Origin: Rostratula benghalensis
Taxonomy: Eukaryota > Chordata > Aves > Charadriiformes > Rostratulidae
Direction: 5' to 3'
Assembly (NCBI GenBank): GCA_013399305.1
Contig: VXAI01000162.1
Location: 376,113 to 440,112, forward strand
DNA length: 64,000 nucleotides
The notes beneath the pieces are model-generated. The model saw only the letters and a list, made by a program, of their open reading frames with translations, ran no database searches and had not been told where the DNA came from. Positions 1-12,397 of this stretch are shown in pieces. The translations under genes and the position numbers were made by a program. How positions within the stretch are numbered: the first letter of the stretch is position 1; each line of letters opens with the position of its first letter.

Positions 1-2039
1 ATGAATCCACATGGGGAAGACATGAGAGTCTCCATAAGGAGCTCAATACTTGGCGAGTTATTTCTTGAGGAGTCTTAACAGAATTACATCGAAAAACAGA
101 GTTTAGAATTATGAGGAATTTACAGGATTCTCTCTTCAGTTATTTACCTGTATGCAGTATGTCATATGGCCAATTCTGTAGCATAATCTACTTCATATAT
201 AAAGCTGCTAACTTTCCCATTATTTTTTTTTACTCTTCCACCATTGTGGAAAGCTGTTTAAAAAACTTACTCTTCTCACTATTGCAGATCTATTTTTTTC
301 TCTTGCTCTTAATACTTTAACATTTGTCATAACTGGCTGGCTTAATCCGAATCCTCTGGAAGCAAAGAAGCAACAGATAAATTTTATATAATTATTACTG
401 ATTTCACACTTGATGTAGCACAATTGAAATAAGAGAACAAGAGTGTGTCAGGAAATCTGTTAACGATTGATAATTGGCCTTATATGTGGTAAAGGCCCAA
501 GAGCTTTTCCTGAGGCTACATAATTAGTCATGCCCTTGGTGTTTTAAACCTAAAATCTAATTTAGAAAAGAATAAGTAGTTAAAACAAGAGGTGGAGGGA
601 GGGAGGAAGTGGCTCCACACATTGGACACCTGTGACTGTGTTAATGGCTCAGTCTGAGGCAGTTCCCTTATGCCTAGGGGGACAAGCCACCCAGCAGGAT
701 TTGGGCAGGCACTTTGCTTCTCTGGTCTTCCTATTCCCTGTTCTACTTTCAGTTACTTTGTTGTGAATGTGTGTGATCAGACCTGCGATGAATCCATCTG
801 AGGGCATGAGCTTTTCACAGGGAAGATCTAAATAGGGTCAAGCAACATGCAGGAACAGATAAGTAATTTTGAAGGGTCTGTAGAACAGTGGTTTCCTTCT
901 ATCGCAAGTTGTTCCAAGGAATGGATACCACATGGACCTAGCTTGCCAACTGTTGCACTGTACAGAAGAAATAGCTAATTCTCAATAGGTCCAGCTGAAT
1001 AGTGGAAGATCTTTTATGTGATAATAACTCAATGAGAGATGAAACTGAACTATTCTTGTGATAAAAACTTGAGAGATTCCATTGAAATGTTCTCTTTTTC
1101 TTCAGCACTAAGAACTCTTCTCATGTGCGTAGACCTACTGAAGTTTTTGCTTCAAAAATTAAACTTAGTCTGAAAATTGGGTTTAAAAATCAAAATTCTG
1201 GACACTATTTTGCCAGATAGAAGTAAAAGCCACCAATAGGTAAGACCATGAAATGAATAAGAGTGAGAAGATTATGGCAGAAAACGAAAACTTATTATTT
1301 ATTTCTAAAGTGTTATTTCTGCCAGGGCACAGTAGAGGAGGAGGATGACCTTCCTTGATCTGCTGGCCACTCTTCTTGATGTAACCCAGGTGTTGTTTGT
1401 TTAAGGGATTCTCATGGGCATGCCCACAATGCTGCTCATACCCTTCTTTTTTTCTAGCCCAAGTAAAATATTAAAGAAAATTATTCAATACTTAAGAATA
1501 ACTTCATGCCATAGGAAATTACTATTATGAACATAATTTTCCTAACACTATAAAATACTATTAGACACTATTAGAAACATTAAGATTATGGGAAATGAGA
1601 GCTAGTCCAAAGACCTGCAAACTGTACCGAGCCTTTAGAGCAAGCATGCATTTTCCTTCTTTCTGTGAAATTTTCTGTTTTATTCTTTAATTTCTGGGGT
1701 GATATTTAACAGCAGATAGTTAATTATCTTTGGATAGATACTCAAGAGCTAACCAATCCTTACATCACTTTAACTTAGTCACCCTGTATAACTGTTTCAC
1801 CTTTCATTGGAAGTTTACCTTCCTCAGTGTAAAGCAACAACACATAGAAAAAAAAATATATAAATATACACAACATTTTCCCTATGTACCACCATTCCCA
1901 CATTCTACAATAAGCACGGAAAATATATCTCTCCTGTCTTCTCAGCAACTCAACAAACCTTTTTGCACAAGCCTCCCCATTATCTGTGCATTACAATTTT
2001 GAACAATCAACAGATAAACCAGTGTCTGCACTTTCAAGG
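1..2039. other. AT-rich unique sequence, no gene recognised
   Basis: I see no repeat hallmark, RNA gene or conserved protein in this stretch. The short open frames at 111-320 (+), 220-423 (-) and 1730-2002 (+) have low-complexity, non-family-like translations and are best read as chance frames in AT-rich DNA. A purine-rich patch near 590-610 is the only compositional oddity. Confidence 0.6.
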
Positions 2040-2112
2040 AAAAAAAAACCAAACAAACAAACAGACAAAAAACCTAACCAAAAAAAAAACAAAAAAAAAC
2101 AAACAAACAACC
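2040..2112. repeat. A-rich (CAAA)n-like low-complexity tract
   Basis: Runs of A interrupted by single C or CC in CAAA/AAAC units. Similar tracts recur at 16181, 27681 and, on the other strand, 28953 and 29816, so they form a local compositional theme. Confidence 0.85.
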
Positions 2113-2602
2113 AGCAGAAGCAGTGTTCTCTAATGAGAATTTAGGTTCTCATTTTTAATAGGACAAATGTTGCATACTAACCAGAAATGTGTGATATCCA
2201 GGTAGCAACTAACTCTGTCAATCTGAGAGAAATACACGGTGCATGTTACAGCAAAGCAAAAACTCTTATACATCATCAATCAAAAGTTACTTTTAATTTA
2301 TTCAGTAGGATGCCATGGTTAATAAAAAACAAATTATTTTTTAATATCCTACAGCTTTGAGATGTGCCTAAAGCCTCAGCAGAGATATTCACCTGATAAT
2401 ATACAGTTCATGGTTTATTCAACCACAGCAGCTGTTCTAAACCCTAGGTTGTCATTTATTTTCCAGCTCTTGAAAAAGATTTATAATCTGATTTTAAATG
2501 CAACACATATTTAGCCCTCAGATCTGTAGTGAAAACAGTCACACTGACATTTTACTAGACCCAGAAAAAGAAAGGGGAAAATATCTTCATAGTAATAAAG
2601 AA
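2113..2602. other. Unique AT-rich sequence
   Basis: Nothing recognisable was seen between the A-rich tract and the tandem duplication. Confidence 0.5.
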
Positions 2603-2705
2603 GCAAAGTGAAAACAACTGGATTTTATTTTTATTTTTTTTATTTTTAAACACGAGGCAAAGTGAAAACAACTGGATTTTATTTTTATTTTTTATTTTTA
2701 AACAC
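2603..2705. repeat. Two-copy tandem duplication, about 50 bp unit
   Basis: Copy 1 (2603-2653) and copy 2 (2657-2705) both run from GCAAAGTGAAAACAACTGG through a T-rich stretch to TTTTTAAACAC, separated by GAG. The copies differ only by about two T residues in the homopolymer part, so the duplication is young or under slippage. No gene is involved. Confidence 0.92.
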
Positions 2706-3204
2706 CTCTTTTAAAATCTTTGGTAAGAAGAGAAAAGAAAAAAAATCCCCATGTATTCCCTTTTCCCCAGTTAGAATTACTTCTTTTTGTCAATTGGAGG
2801 CAAGCAAATAAAATCACAAAGGCCTGGACCATGCACTGATACAATTATGTTTCTCGTCTTTCAATTTCTTTGAAAAAGGATACCCTTTTCTCAGAATAGC
2901 AGGGTCGTGAATTCTTAATTTTAGCAATTGACACTAGAATGTGCCTTTGTCTAAAAGATCCACACCCTAATTACGTATACCTACGAAGTTATCTTATGTT
3001 TCCTGAGAATAATAGACTATTTCCTGATATTTTCCCAGCTACAAACATTTCACAAATACATTAGAAGCAAATCCATGTCCATACTAAATGGGCCTCCAAA
3101 TCTACACCTAAGCCACTTTTCACAATATTTCTAGAGGTTTTTGCCACTGTAACTGCCTCCTGGCTGTTAACAAGCCACAATCTGACTCCATCCTTTTCCT
3201 GCAC
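2706..3204. other. Unique sequence, no gene recognised
   Basis: AT-rich sequence with no repeat signature that I can name. The minus-strand open frame at 3061-3273 runs into the CR1 piece that follows and is not a gene. Confidence 0.5.
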
Positions 3205-3403
3205 ATACACAGGTGGTGAAACACTGGAATAGGTAGCCCAGAGAGGTGATAGTCGCCCAATTCCTAAAAACATTCAAGTCTGGGTTGGACAGGGCTCTGA
3301 GCAATCTGATCTAGTTGAAGACATCCCTGCCTATTGCAGGGGAGGTTGGACTAGATGACCTTTAAAGGTCACTTCCAACCCAAACCATTCTGTGACACTA
3401 TGG
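3205..3403 (+). mobile_element. CR1 LINE, 3'-terminal fragment
   Basis: A short plus-strand CR1 tail. It shows the end of the RT-derived frame (GTGGTGAAACACTGGAATAGG, matching the family's 'VVRHWNRL' region), then the 3' UTR with TTGGACTAGATGACCTTTAA and CACTTCCAACCC, ending in CCATTCTGTGACACTATG. It is heavily 5'-truncated at about 200 bases, as usual for CR1. The frame is too short to be functional. Family identity is clear; the subfamily cannot be assigned by eye. Confidence 0.93.
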
Positions 3404-4114
3404 TACATGAAAGTGAGTTTTACTTCTGCTATAAAATCATAGTGGCTTCTCCAGGATTTAAAGTACAGTAGGATAGTACCAGAATGAGAATGGTTTATTT
3501 TACTTCTTGCTGTGAAGTACTAAAGAATACTTTAAGCAAGGATTTTCCATGTCCCTCTAAGCGATGGAGAGACATTTTCAAAATCATGGTGATTTGGAAT
3601 GCATACTGGCATCACACAAAAGATAAAAGAAGAATTTCTGTATTTAAAATAGATTTTATTATTATTTTTTTAAAATAAGAATTATATCTCCATCATCTTC
3701 TCTGATGCTTTTGTAAAATTTTAAAGGTATTTTGAGGAGTAAAGAAACATTCTCTAAGACTATTTTAAGAGGGCAACCTTCCTTAAACAGAGAAGGAAGG
3801 TTTTAGTTTGAGGAAAAAGATGTCCTGTCTGAAATAATAAATGTTTGTGCACGACTCATGCTATAGGTCAAAATTTGGAACAAGCAGAAGTAGCATATTA
3901 TGAGGAGTCATTACAGTACTTAAGCATATCCATCATTGTGTACTGCTGCATAGTTCATCTTTCTTTCAAGTTTTGGCACTCTGGTTTTAAAAGACCAGAC
4001 AGGCCAATTTAAAAATAACAAAATTTTATATATTTATTGACTAATTTATTGCATTAAGACATTCTGTTGAGTCTAATAACATGAAAATGCTAACAGGCAC
4101 AAATAAGCTCCTTT
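3404..4114. other. Unique AT-rich sequence
   Basis: The open frame at 3484-3678 (+) gives a translation without family features. No repeat hallmark was seen. Confidence 0.5.
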
Positions 4115-4350
4115 TTACAGGAGGCAGCGTGTTCTGCTGAACACTAGCCAAGGTGTGGAAACAGCAGTGCTGTTTGTGTGTGGAAGCACCACCTGCGGGC
4201 CCATGTCCCATCCCAGCTTCAGCCCATCCTTGTCCCCAGGGGGGTGCTCCCAGCTGCCCTGCTCTTCACTAGGGTGGTGGGATGGGATCTGGCTGCCATA
4301 GGGACCCTCAACTGCTCCCAAGACCCCAGCAAGCAGCCAGAACACAAGGT
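4115..4350. other. GC-rich block of unknown origin
   Basis: About 235 bases clearly richer in G+C than the surrounding AT-rich DNA, rich in CCCAGC/CTGCCC words and lacking a CpG-dense core. Open frames exist on both strands (4115-4345 minus, 4178-4477 plus), which high GC alone can produce. Neither translation resembles a family I know. It could be a decayed repeat, a pseudogene fragment or an unlisted exon. Confidence 0.45.
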
Positions 4351-5986
4351 ACCTGACAGAGTGATAATTACTCTGACAGAGGGCAATCTCTATTTTAGAC
4401 TAATGATTTTAATTATAGGATTCATAAACCTGCAAAACAGAGCTAGATATGTACAAATTTTTAAAGTTCATATTTAAGAAGGATAAATGTCTAGAAAGTC
4501 ATAGTATCAAAAATTCTCCAAAACAAACTTTTTGTTAATATAACTAGACATACTACAGAAAAGCCATGTGAATACTGCCAGTAACTGTTGAATTTAGTTT
4601 GGGTTCAGCAGGAAAAGACATGCATGAAAAAAAAGTATTTTCATGCGAAGCATAAGGTCATAGTTAAATATCCTTTCCATGTCTACCACAAGCTACAATG
4701 TATAACTTTCACCTATATCATTCAAAGCCAAATATCAGATCCGTTCATGCGAGTGACTCATCTCCTTCCTCAGGCCAACTGAAAGTTGATACACACCAAA
4801 ACTTCCTCTTCAGATATGCGTAGTCACACTTCTGCCTCTTCCTGTGCATCCCTAGAAGTGCTCTGTTTTAATTAATACTTATTATTGGAGCATGTTTGGC
4901 TTCTGTAGAGCCGTAGCTCAGTAAACAAGTTGCTGGTGTTTGTATTCATTTTCAAGTGGCAGAGGTTCAATAGGTTGAAAGAGTAATACACAGCACACAT
5001 AATAATTTCTCACTATGATTATAAATCAGATGCTTGCATTTAAGCTTTTAAAAGTTATTTAAGGTCTCTAGATGAACTACTCACTTTCCAAAGTCAATAG
5101 AGATTCTAGCTATGTTGCCATACTATGAAAATCAGATCACTAAATTAGGAGCTCAGATATGAATATACAAGCCAAAATCATAGATTGCACTCAAGAAAAA
5201 CCGGACTGTCACCTTCCTTCGCTGGTTTAAAATAAGAAATATATTCAGAAAGTTATTAAACTATTTTATCAACCATGAACATTTTAGGCAAACTGGTGCT
5301 GGCTCCCCAGGTTATTCAATGCAGAAAGTTGTGGGGTTTTTAGTTACAGTGTTTTTCTTCAGCCTGTTAACAAATGTATATCAATATTGCTGATTAAAAT
5401 AAAATTGTAACACCAGCGATTGTCTTTTGCTCATTGGCTTCAGCTAATTCACAAGCATTTGTCATGAAATTCCTTTTTTATCCTCCTATGGATAAAGCAG
5501 ATTGTTTTATTGTCTGTCTAGGTTTTATTGTGTCTAGAATTTCGTACAGTTCTTTTCTGAATCCACATGCATTTCCAGTATTTTCCACATATGCAGCTAC
5601 AGTACCTTGACCAGGACTATAGACAGTGAAAATCATAGAATCATCAAATGTCATAAAGACACCATCCTAACATTTTTTCTTCAGTATTATCTGCTTGCAC
5701 ATTTATTTATTTTTTTGAGCACCTGAATGAGAACTCTTTGAAGTGTTTGTTGGCAATGTTAACAGCCCAACAGTTTTCTGTTTTCCAAATGTGATAATTG
5801 TCATACTTAGTTTGGATCTTAGAAATTGTAGGTCAAATCTAGATTAAATTTAATTTTTAGAAGGCTAGATTAGGTAAACATAATTTTTCTAGCTTTCTTC
5901 TAAGCTTCTGAATGAATACAAAATGTGAGTCACAAGCAATTAGGATATGCTATGATGGAAGCATGAGCATTCATCTAAGTATACAA
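4351..5986. other. Unique AT-rich sequence
   Basis: No exon-like or repeat signature was found. The short frame at 4588-4782 (+) is not family-like. A tRNA-like pair of words near 4915 and 4963 was examined and rejected. A lone AATCATAGAATCAT at about 5633 resembles a CR1 tail but has no CR1 body next to it. Confidence 0.5.
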
Positions 5987-6242
5987 AATCATAGAATAGT
6001 TTGGGTTGTGAAGGGATATTTAAACATGATTTAGTCCAACTGCCCTGCAATGAGCAGGGACATCTTTGACTACATCAGGTTACTCAGAGCCCCATCCAAC
6101 TTGACCTTGAATGTTTCCAGGGATAGGACATCTATGACTTGTCCGGGGCAGCTAGTTCCAGTGTTTTATCACCCTCATTGTAATTTTTTTTTTCCTTATA
6201 TCTAGTCTAAATCTTTCCTCTTTTAGTTTAAAACCAATACAC
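5987..6242 (-). mobile_element. CR1 LINE, 3' fragment, diverged
   Basis: Minus-strand CR1. The left end AATCATAGAATAG is the complement of the typical 3' tail. It continues with GTCCAACTGCCCTGCAATGA, then the complement of the end of the RT frame (CCCATCCAACTTGACCTTGA, GGCAGCTAGTTCCAGTG) and stops near TTTAGTTTAAAACCAATACAC. Several substitutions and a T-run expansion show that it is old. Confidence 0.9.
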
Positions 6243-7050
6243 ATAGCAAGAAGTAATAAATTTCTTGCTGCATGAAATAATGCAAATATGATATAAGGCT
6301 TCTATAGCAGATATTAATAAATCCTGTTCCAAAGACCGCTTTGGCAAAAATGTTAATATTAAGGTTATAACATTGGGTTTATAAGGTCTAACACAGAATT
6401 GAAATTTTTATAACATCAGTCCTTCAAATGACCATCTGTGGAAGACTATTACCTTCAGTAGATTTCAGTATATGTACAGCATTAGGACTTAAGATGTTCA
6501 AGTTAGCAGAAACCATAATCAGTTGATGCTTTAGAGATACAGCTACTCCCCAGGTCTCTAAAGTGTCAAAGGAGTCTGTGTTTCATAGGATTCCTTTTCT
6601 TTTCTTTACAGAATAATGAGGAAAGCCACAATCAAATTGGCCACACTCTTCAGTAAAAAAGTAAGATGTACTTTCTGATTGATTCTACCCTTATCATCCT
6701 GCTGAAACAATTGCGGCCTCAGATGTTCTCCAAGTCTTAAATCAATATCAAAGCTTAGTGCACATAAGTATTAGTTCTTATCTCTCGCTTGTCCAGTTTT
6801 GATTATATGACAGTCTTGTATAAGACATCTTCTCTACTGTCTTAATCAGTACATACATACAGTTGATTTTAGTGATATCTTTTTTTTTTTTCCCTCAGGA
6901 GGGCTATTCTACTCTTGTCACATTTTTCTAAGGCATCCTGGGTTATCCTCCTACTGTATGTATTATCTGTCTCATTTTCTGATGAGTATTCTTATACACA
7001 TTTTATCTCACTTTTCTACATTTTTAGTCCCCTTATACACAGATGTGTTT
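6243..7050. other. Unique AT-rich sequence
   Basis: Contains a poly-T stretch near 6881-6892 and no recognised element. Confidence 0.45.
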
Positions 7051-7124
7051 TTGCAGGGGGATTGGATTAGATGATCTTACAAGGTCCCTTCCAATCCCTG
7101 ATATTCTGTGATTCGGTGATTCTG
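7051..7124 (+). mobile_element. CR1 LINE, tail only (about 74 bp)
   Basis: An extremely 5'-truncated CR1: TTGGATTAGATGATCTTACA, AGGTCCCTTCCAATCCCTG, then ATTCTGTGATTCGGTGATTC. Only the 3' UTR hairpin region and terminal octamer repeats remain. Confidence 0.9.
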
Positions 7125-10100
7125 TTATTCATGTCTTGGTCCATGTTGATCAGTATGTAATTCCATTCTTTGTTTTCACTAGATCCTCAATGTCTTTTTT
7201 TTTTTTCAGGATTGCTCTGCTCCATGAATACCACAAGACTGTTTTTCCCATTTTATATTCTTTATTGTTATCAGAAGGCAGTTTGAGTGGGGTTTTTTTA
7301 GTATTCAGCTCTTGATCTGTATGAATCCCACAAAATTTTAGTGACCTAGGGAGGTCCCTAGATTAAAGCCATAAAGTTGCTGACTTCAGGTCCACCTTTG
7401 TAGCCAATGGAGGATGAGACAGGGAGGGAGAACTAAGATAATTAAAATTTGAATCCATAGGCTGCAGGAGGACCTCCTGCTTCTGCAGGGTCTTCACCAC
7501 AGGCTGCAGGAGGATCATTGCTCTGGTGCTTGGAACCCTTCCTCTCCCTCTATGTTCTATAAGACATAGGGGAAACTTCTAGCATCTTCTCACTGAAGCA
7601 ATCCCTGCAGCCTCCCTGCTACCAAAACCTTGCCATACAAACCCAATATACTATGTATGAAAAACATGCAGCTTAACTGGAATGTTAAATTAAGTAAATT
7701 GCTTAAATGTCTGAATTTAGACCAGCTTCAATCAACACAGTTGTTTGATCAACACAATTATTTTTACGTGAAAGCTGCACTGATAATATAGTGGTAAAAC
7801 TAAAAAAAATATTGGCATTTCCTTCTAAATCCCTGAAACAAAAAAATTACTTTTCAATTATTTTAATCAAAACATACTATCAGAAGTGATACTTACTACG
7901 CCTCTAAATTATCATTAAAATATTTAATCTTCTGGAAGACAAATTCTTAAATGTCATTCAGGTAGTATTTCCTGTGTAATCAGTGCAAAGCAGCCAACTT
8001 CCTTTCTTTCTTTTTAGATTGGTTACTGTCTTATTATATCTGGTATCTTTATGCTCTACCATCTTCCTTAATGTTAATGAGGTTAAAGCTGGTTAACACC
8101 AGTAGAAATGAGAATAGAAACAAGACACAATAAATTCATATCATTATTCTAATTCACAGATATTAGGAGTGCGGAAGATATATCCCTTTTTCTTTCTTTC
8201 TTTCTTTTTTTTTTCAATCATGGAGTCTTTAAAGCAAATATTGATTTCTACATCTATTATTCACTTTATTGCACAAATAGAAAATCATTCATCCCACCAA
8301 AGACACGAGAAGTCCCTCTGAGGTTTTTTTTATTTAATATAAGAATTTTATCATGTCTCTAATGGTTCTCATCTGTAGTCTTTTAAATCATTTACCTAGT
8401 AAAACATATGAGATGTGGTGGTCCAGTAAGAGCGAGGAGAAATGCAGAAGAGAACTAATTCCAATCTTTTTTAGCTAGAACTGAAAAAATGTATTTCATG
8501 TGGGGTAGTATTAATTCAATCAATAAATTGAAAATAAAATCATTTATTTTAGGATTTTTTTCAGTCTACTACCTTATCATCCCAACTTTAGCTTTTATAT
8601 CATTCTTATGCATTAAACGAAGATGACAGTCATGTCTAGGCTGTCAAATGACTTCATTTTCTGGTTAATTCAAGATTCTGATTTCTTGCATCCTCCTCCC
8701 ACAATATTCTATTATAAGGATTGACTCAGTTCCACCCTCTTCCAGAGTGGCCTAAATAGTTCCCTCTAGGGTGACAACAAAGCACAGTTCAAATGAGAAT
8801 GCGCTCCAGAGACCACTCTAAGAATAAGAATTACTATGGACAAAAACTATAGCAGATGTCTATACCTTCACCTCTCAGCATCCCACAGCAATACAGAAGA
8901 TTTTGTAACCTGAAATATCCGCAACCACAACAGATAATGTTACATTATTTCAAGCACTTTTAACAGACAAAAATCATGAATATGCACACACACATTAGTC
9001 ATTATGACCTAAGGACTAATGGGCACAACACAGGGCCCAAAAAAGACACAGGAACAAACACTAACATGGATATCCTGTAATGCGAGTGGGTGGGCCACAG
9101 TGAACCAGTCAATTTACAGCAGTTAAAAGTCAGAGTTGCCCCAAGTCATATCCAAGTTCCTTTTTCCCTGAGTAAATCCAGTTACTTTAACACTAAATGG
9201 CTATCAAGCTGACCAAGTATCCTCTGCTGTTATTATGATATGGAATTGGGCAACAACAACTTTCACAAATATTTTAAAATATTTAAAATTATTAATGAGT
9301 GAGAAAAACGGAATGCATTCATCCAGATGAGATGGAAAAACAAAATTCTTGGTATCAGTAAATTTAATTCCTTCACATTTTCTTGATACAGTTCAGCTCC
9401 AGGTTATAGACATCTAAGATGGAGTACCCATATGTAGTGAGCTAAATATATCATTTCATTCACTAGGTTTACTAGGGACTCGAATTACTTCCATTCACAT
9501 GAGCTTTTAGTGCCTGTCCATTTACTCTGCCATTTGGCTGGCAGATGCAACACAGGACCAACAGAAGACCTGTACTGTTCCGAAGATATCGTTAGAGAAC
9601 AGTTAGGCGGATGTCTTGGGGCACATCAAAGGGTATTAGAATTCTCTATTTGGACAAGTGAATTAAAGCCTTTGGATTTCAATGACTCTATGACTTTAAA
9701 CACATTTCTCAGATATTAATGCTTGTGTACAGTTATATTAATGCCCTAATCTGGAGCTGAACAACACTTGGGCATCTGCAACCTGAAATTAATCTGAAAC
9801 CCTTAGTGCTTGTTCCTATTGAATAAATATAAGCATCTAGATTAATTTCGGACAACCATATAAGACTGTCATAGTCTAAGGGAGTGCAAACCTTTTCTGG
9901 GGAAGCAGATAAGAAAGGATGAGCAAAATGGCACCAGGCACATGATTAAATCCATTGGCAGAATGAGATATTATAAAAAGTGCCATAGGAATATTACTAA
10001 TAACACCTGTCAGGATTTGTTTAAGTTTTGGGCAACTTAAGTTCAGTCAATTAATATTATACCAGGACTTATCATAGATTCTGCAATATTTTTTATAGCA

Positions 10101-10429
10101 ATTGCATTGTGCTAACTGAATTCTAATTCAGTAAATTGCAACCTACATGCCTAAAAACCCACCAGGCATTCTATTCAATACAACTGTTTTTCCATTCCCT
10201 CCTTGAATTTTTAAATCATTATCTTGCGTATCTTATTTAGTCAGCTGCAGATATCATATTACTGTAGGCTGAATTTCAGTAATCAGCTACATTATTTCCA
10301 CATAGTCTCTATGTATCTCAAAGGATTGTTGTGAAACATACTTAATGTGCTTGAAATCTTTGGAAAAATTCAAATAGAAACCAATGGAGAAAATCAGAAG
10401 ACTTCTAAAAGCAGTTGAGAAAAATAAGA
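7125..10429. other. Unique sequence with a short (CTTT)n tract
   Basis: A poly-T run lies at about 7196-7207 and a CTTT microsatellite at about 8190-8215. The word GGCTGCAGGAGGA occurs twice (about 7460 and 7504), forming a minor local repeat. The open frame at 9510-9719 (+) is not family-like. No gene is supported. Confidence 0.5.
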
Positions 10430-10909
10430 GGATATCCCCAGTTCAAGAGAGACAGGAACTACTAGAGACAGTCCAGCACAGGGCAGTGAAGATGATTAAG
10501 GGATTAGAGTACCTCCCTTATGAGGAAAGGCTGAGAGAGCTGGGATCGTTTAGTCTGGAGAAGGGAAGGCTGAGGGGAGACCTTATTAATGTTTAAAAGT
10601 ATCTAAAGAGTGTGTTGAAGGAGGAGCTGGAGTCTTTTCAGTGGTGACAGGACGAGGAGCAATGGGCACAAATTGGAACACAGGAAGTTCCATTTGAATA
10701 TGAGGAAAAACTTCTTTAGGGTGGGGATGACACAGCACTGGATCAGGCTGCCCGGGGAGGTTGTGGAGTCCTCTTCTCTGGAGACCTTCAAGACTTGCCT
10801 GGATACAGTCCTAAGTAATGCACTCTAGGCAATACTGCCTTGGCAAGGGAGATTGACTAGATGACCTCTAGAGGTCCCTTCCAACTCTGACAATTCCATG
10901 ATTCTGTAA
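10430..10909 (+). mobile_element. CR1 LINE, 3' fragment
   Basis: A plus-strand CR1 of about 480 bases. It starts inside the C-terminal RT region (CAGTTCAAGAGAGACAGGAA, GTCCAGCACAGGGCAGTGAA) and passes through the '[19 protein letters not shown]' segment, visible in the frame at 10384-10596. It ends with TAGATGACCTCTAGAGGTCC and CATGATTCTGTAATC. The frame is broken after about 55 CR1 codons (TTTAAAAGT region). It is an inactive 5'-truncated copy. Confidence 0.95.
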
Positions 10910-12302
10910 TCAGGTGTAAAACTGGCACAAATACTCCTATTGTAGATAGTTTTACCATAAGTAACTGTAACAACTGTAACAACTGTTCGAGCAGACACAT
11001 GTGAAATAGAAAGTTATATTTTCATTCCATTTGAATCAAATGCAGAAAACACATTCTTAATTCAAACGGAGGGCATCCATGGTTTCCATCAGAGTAAATA
11101 AACTTGCTTTAAAACTACCTCCAGGAAACCAGTATAAATTCCATGTTCCACAAAGGTCCACATTATACCACTTCTACATTAAAATATTATGCTCTTTCTC
11201 AGCTTCTCCTATAACTTCCAAAAATATCAAACAGAAAAGCTTCCAATAATAGAAAAGAATAATTTTTAAAATTATAATATTTGAAGCTCAGCAATACTGA
11301 ATATAAATGGCAAAGTAGTGATAGCATTATGTAGGTAAAAATAAGATGTCAAAATCAATAGAAAATAATGAGTGGTGAGGGATAAATGTTCATAATTAGA
11401 AATCCTCACCTCTTTGTGAGATTTCAGCATATGTAAGGTTGTTAGTATAAGGACAAAGGGAGATAGAAGCATTAGTGTAAGAAGTTAAAGTATTCCCCAG
11501 CTGTTCAAATTACAGTAATAAATCCTTTCTCTTGTAACCCCTTGGATTTCAGAAGCCTACAAAATACTGGGGAGAAGTTAATATACACCACCAAAAGCAC
11601 TTATAAACATAACATAGTACAGTGAAAAGCAACAAGGGGTAAAAAGAGGTGAGCTCCTAACCTGATGGTCATCTACGCATATCCTTTTTCCATCTTTGCT
11701 TTCCTATGCTGTAAAATTGACTCTTCCTTGACAGTCTGTTTCTTTCCATTTCTTTCCTCTCTAATGCCTACACAAGATGTTTCTCAACAATTAAGTTTTG
11801 TTTGGCACTCCTTCTGCCCAGTCTTTCTGTCCAGTCCTTATCACACAGTCTTTTGAGGTTTTTGCTCCAATACCTAGCTATATTTCCATGGATTTTTTTC
11901 TCCTTTCGTTCATCTGTACAGAGATACTGGTGTCATCCAGAACAAATGGAAATAACAGGAGGAAACAATAGGAAATTTCACAGGAAAAAAAATTAAATTG
12001 TCTCGTGTAACTTTATCTAATCCTCCTTTCTGTGGTCTCCATCTATACAGAAAGAAGGAAAAACTCTCACCGCTGTAAAATATCTGTATAAAAATTAAGC
12101 ACAATTAATACTTGATTATGCATCTCCTTACATTAAGAACACCATGTATATTACGTACTCTAATTTAAGTGCAAAAAAAAAAAAGTTATTTGCAAACAAA
12201 TAACTCAATATAGGAAAAAAAAATTAAGGAATAGAAAATAAAATGTGGATCACCCTGGTACCATGGATAACACTAAGTATTTCCAACATACTTTATATCT
12301 CT
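10910..12302. other. Unique AT-rich sequence
   Basis: Includes a short tandem repeat of GTAACAACT-like units near 10962-10985. Open frames at 11272-11472 (-), 11665-11856 (+), 11802-11996 (+) and 11910-12104 (-) overlap one another on both strands and are not family-like. Confidence 0.5.
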
Positions 12303-12397
12303 NNNNNNNNNNNNNNNNNNNNNNNNNNNNNNNNNNNNNNNNNNNNNNNNNNNNNNNNNNNNNNNNNNNNNNNNNNNNNNNNNNNNNNNNNNNNNNN
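12303..12397. other. Assembly gap (95 N)
   Basis: A run of 95 undetermined bases. The open frames that cross it (12243-12458) are artefacts of reading through N. No flanking microsatellite explains the gap. Confidence 0.99.

Noticed and set aside
2040..2112. Periodic CAAA tract as a CRISPR-like or regulatory array
   Set aside because: It is simple low-complexity DNA with no spacer structure, and similar tracts occur at several other places in the window.
4908..4985. tRNA-like A-box (TAGCTCAGT) and B-box-like (GGTTCAATA) words
   Set aside because: The acceptor and T stems do not pair and no repeat copy was seen, so neither a tRNA gene nor a tRNA-derived SINE is supported.
5630..5650. AATCATAGAATCAT as a CR1 tail
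   Set aside because: No adjacent CR1 UTR sequence on either strand; the word alone can occur by chance.
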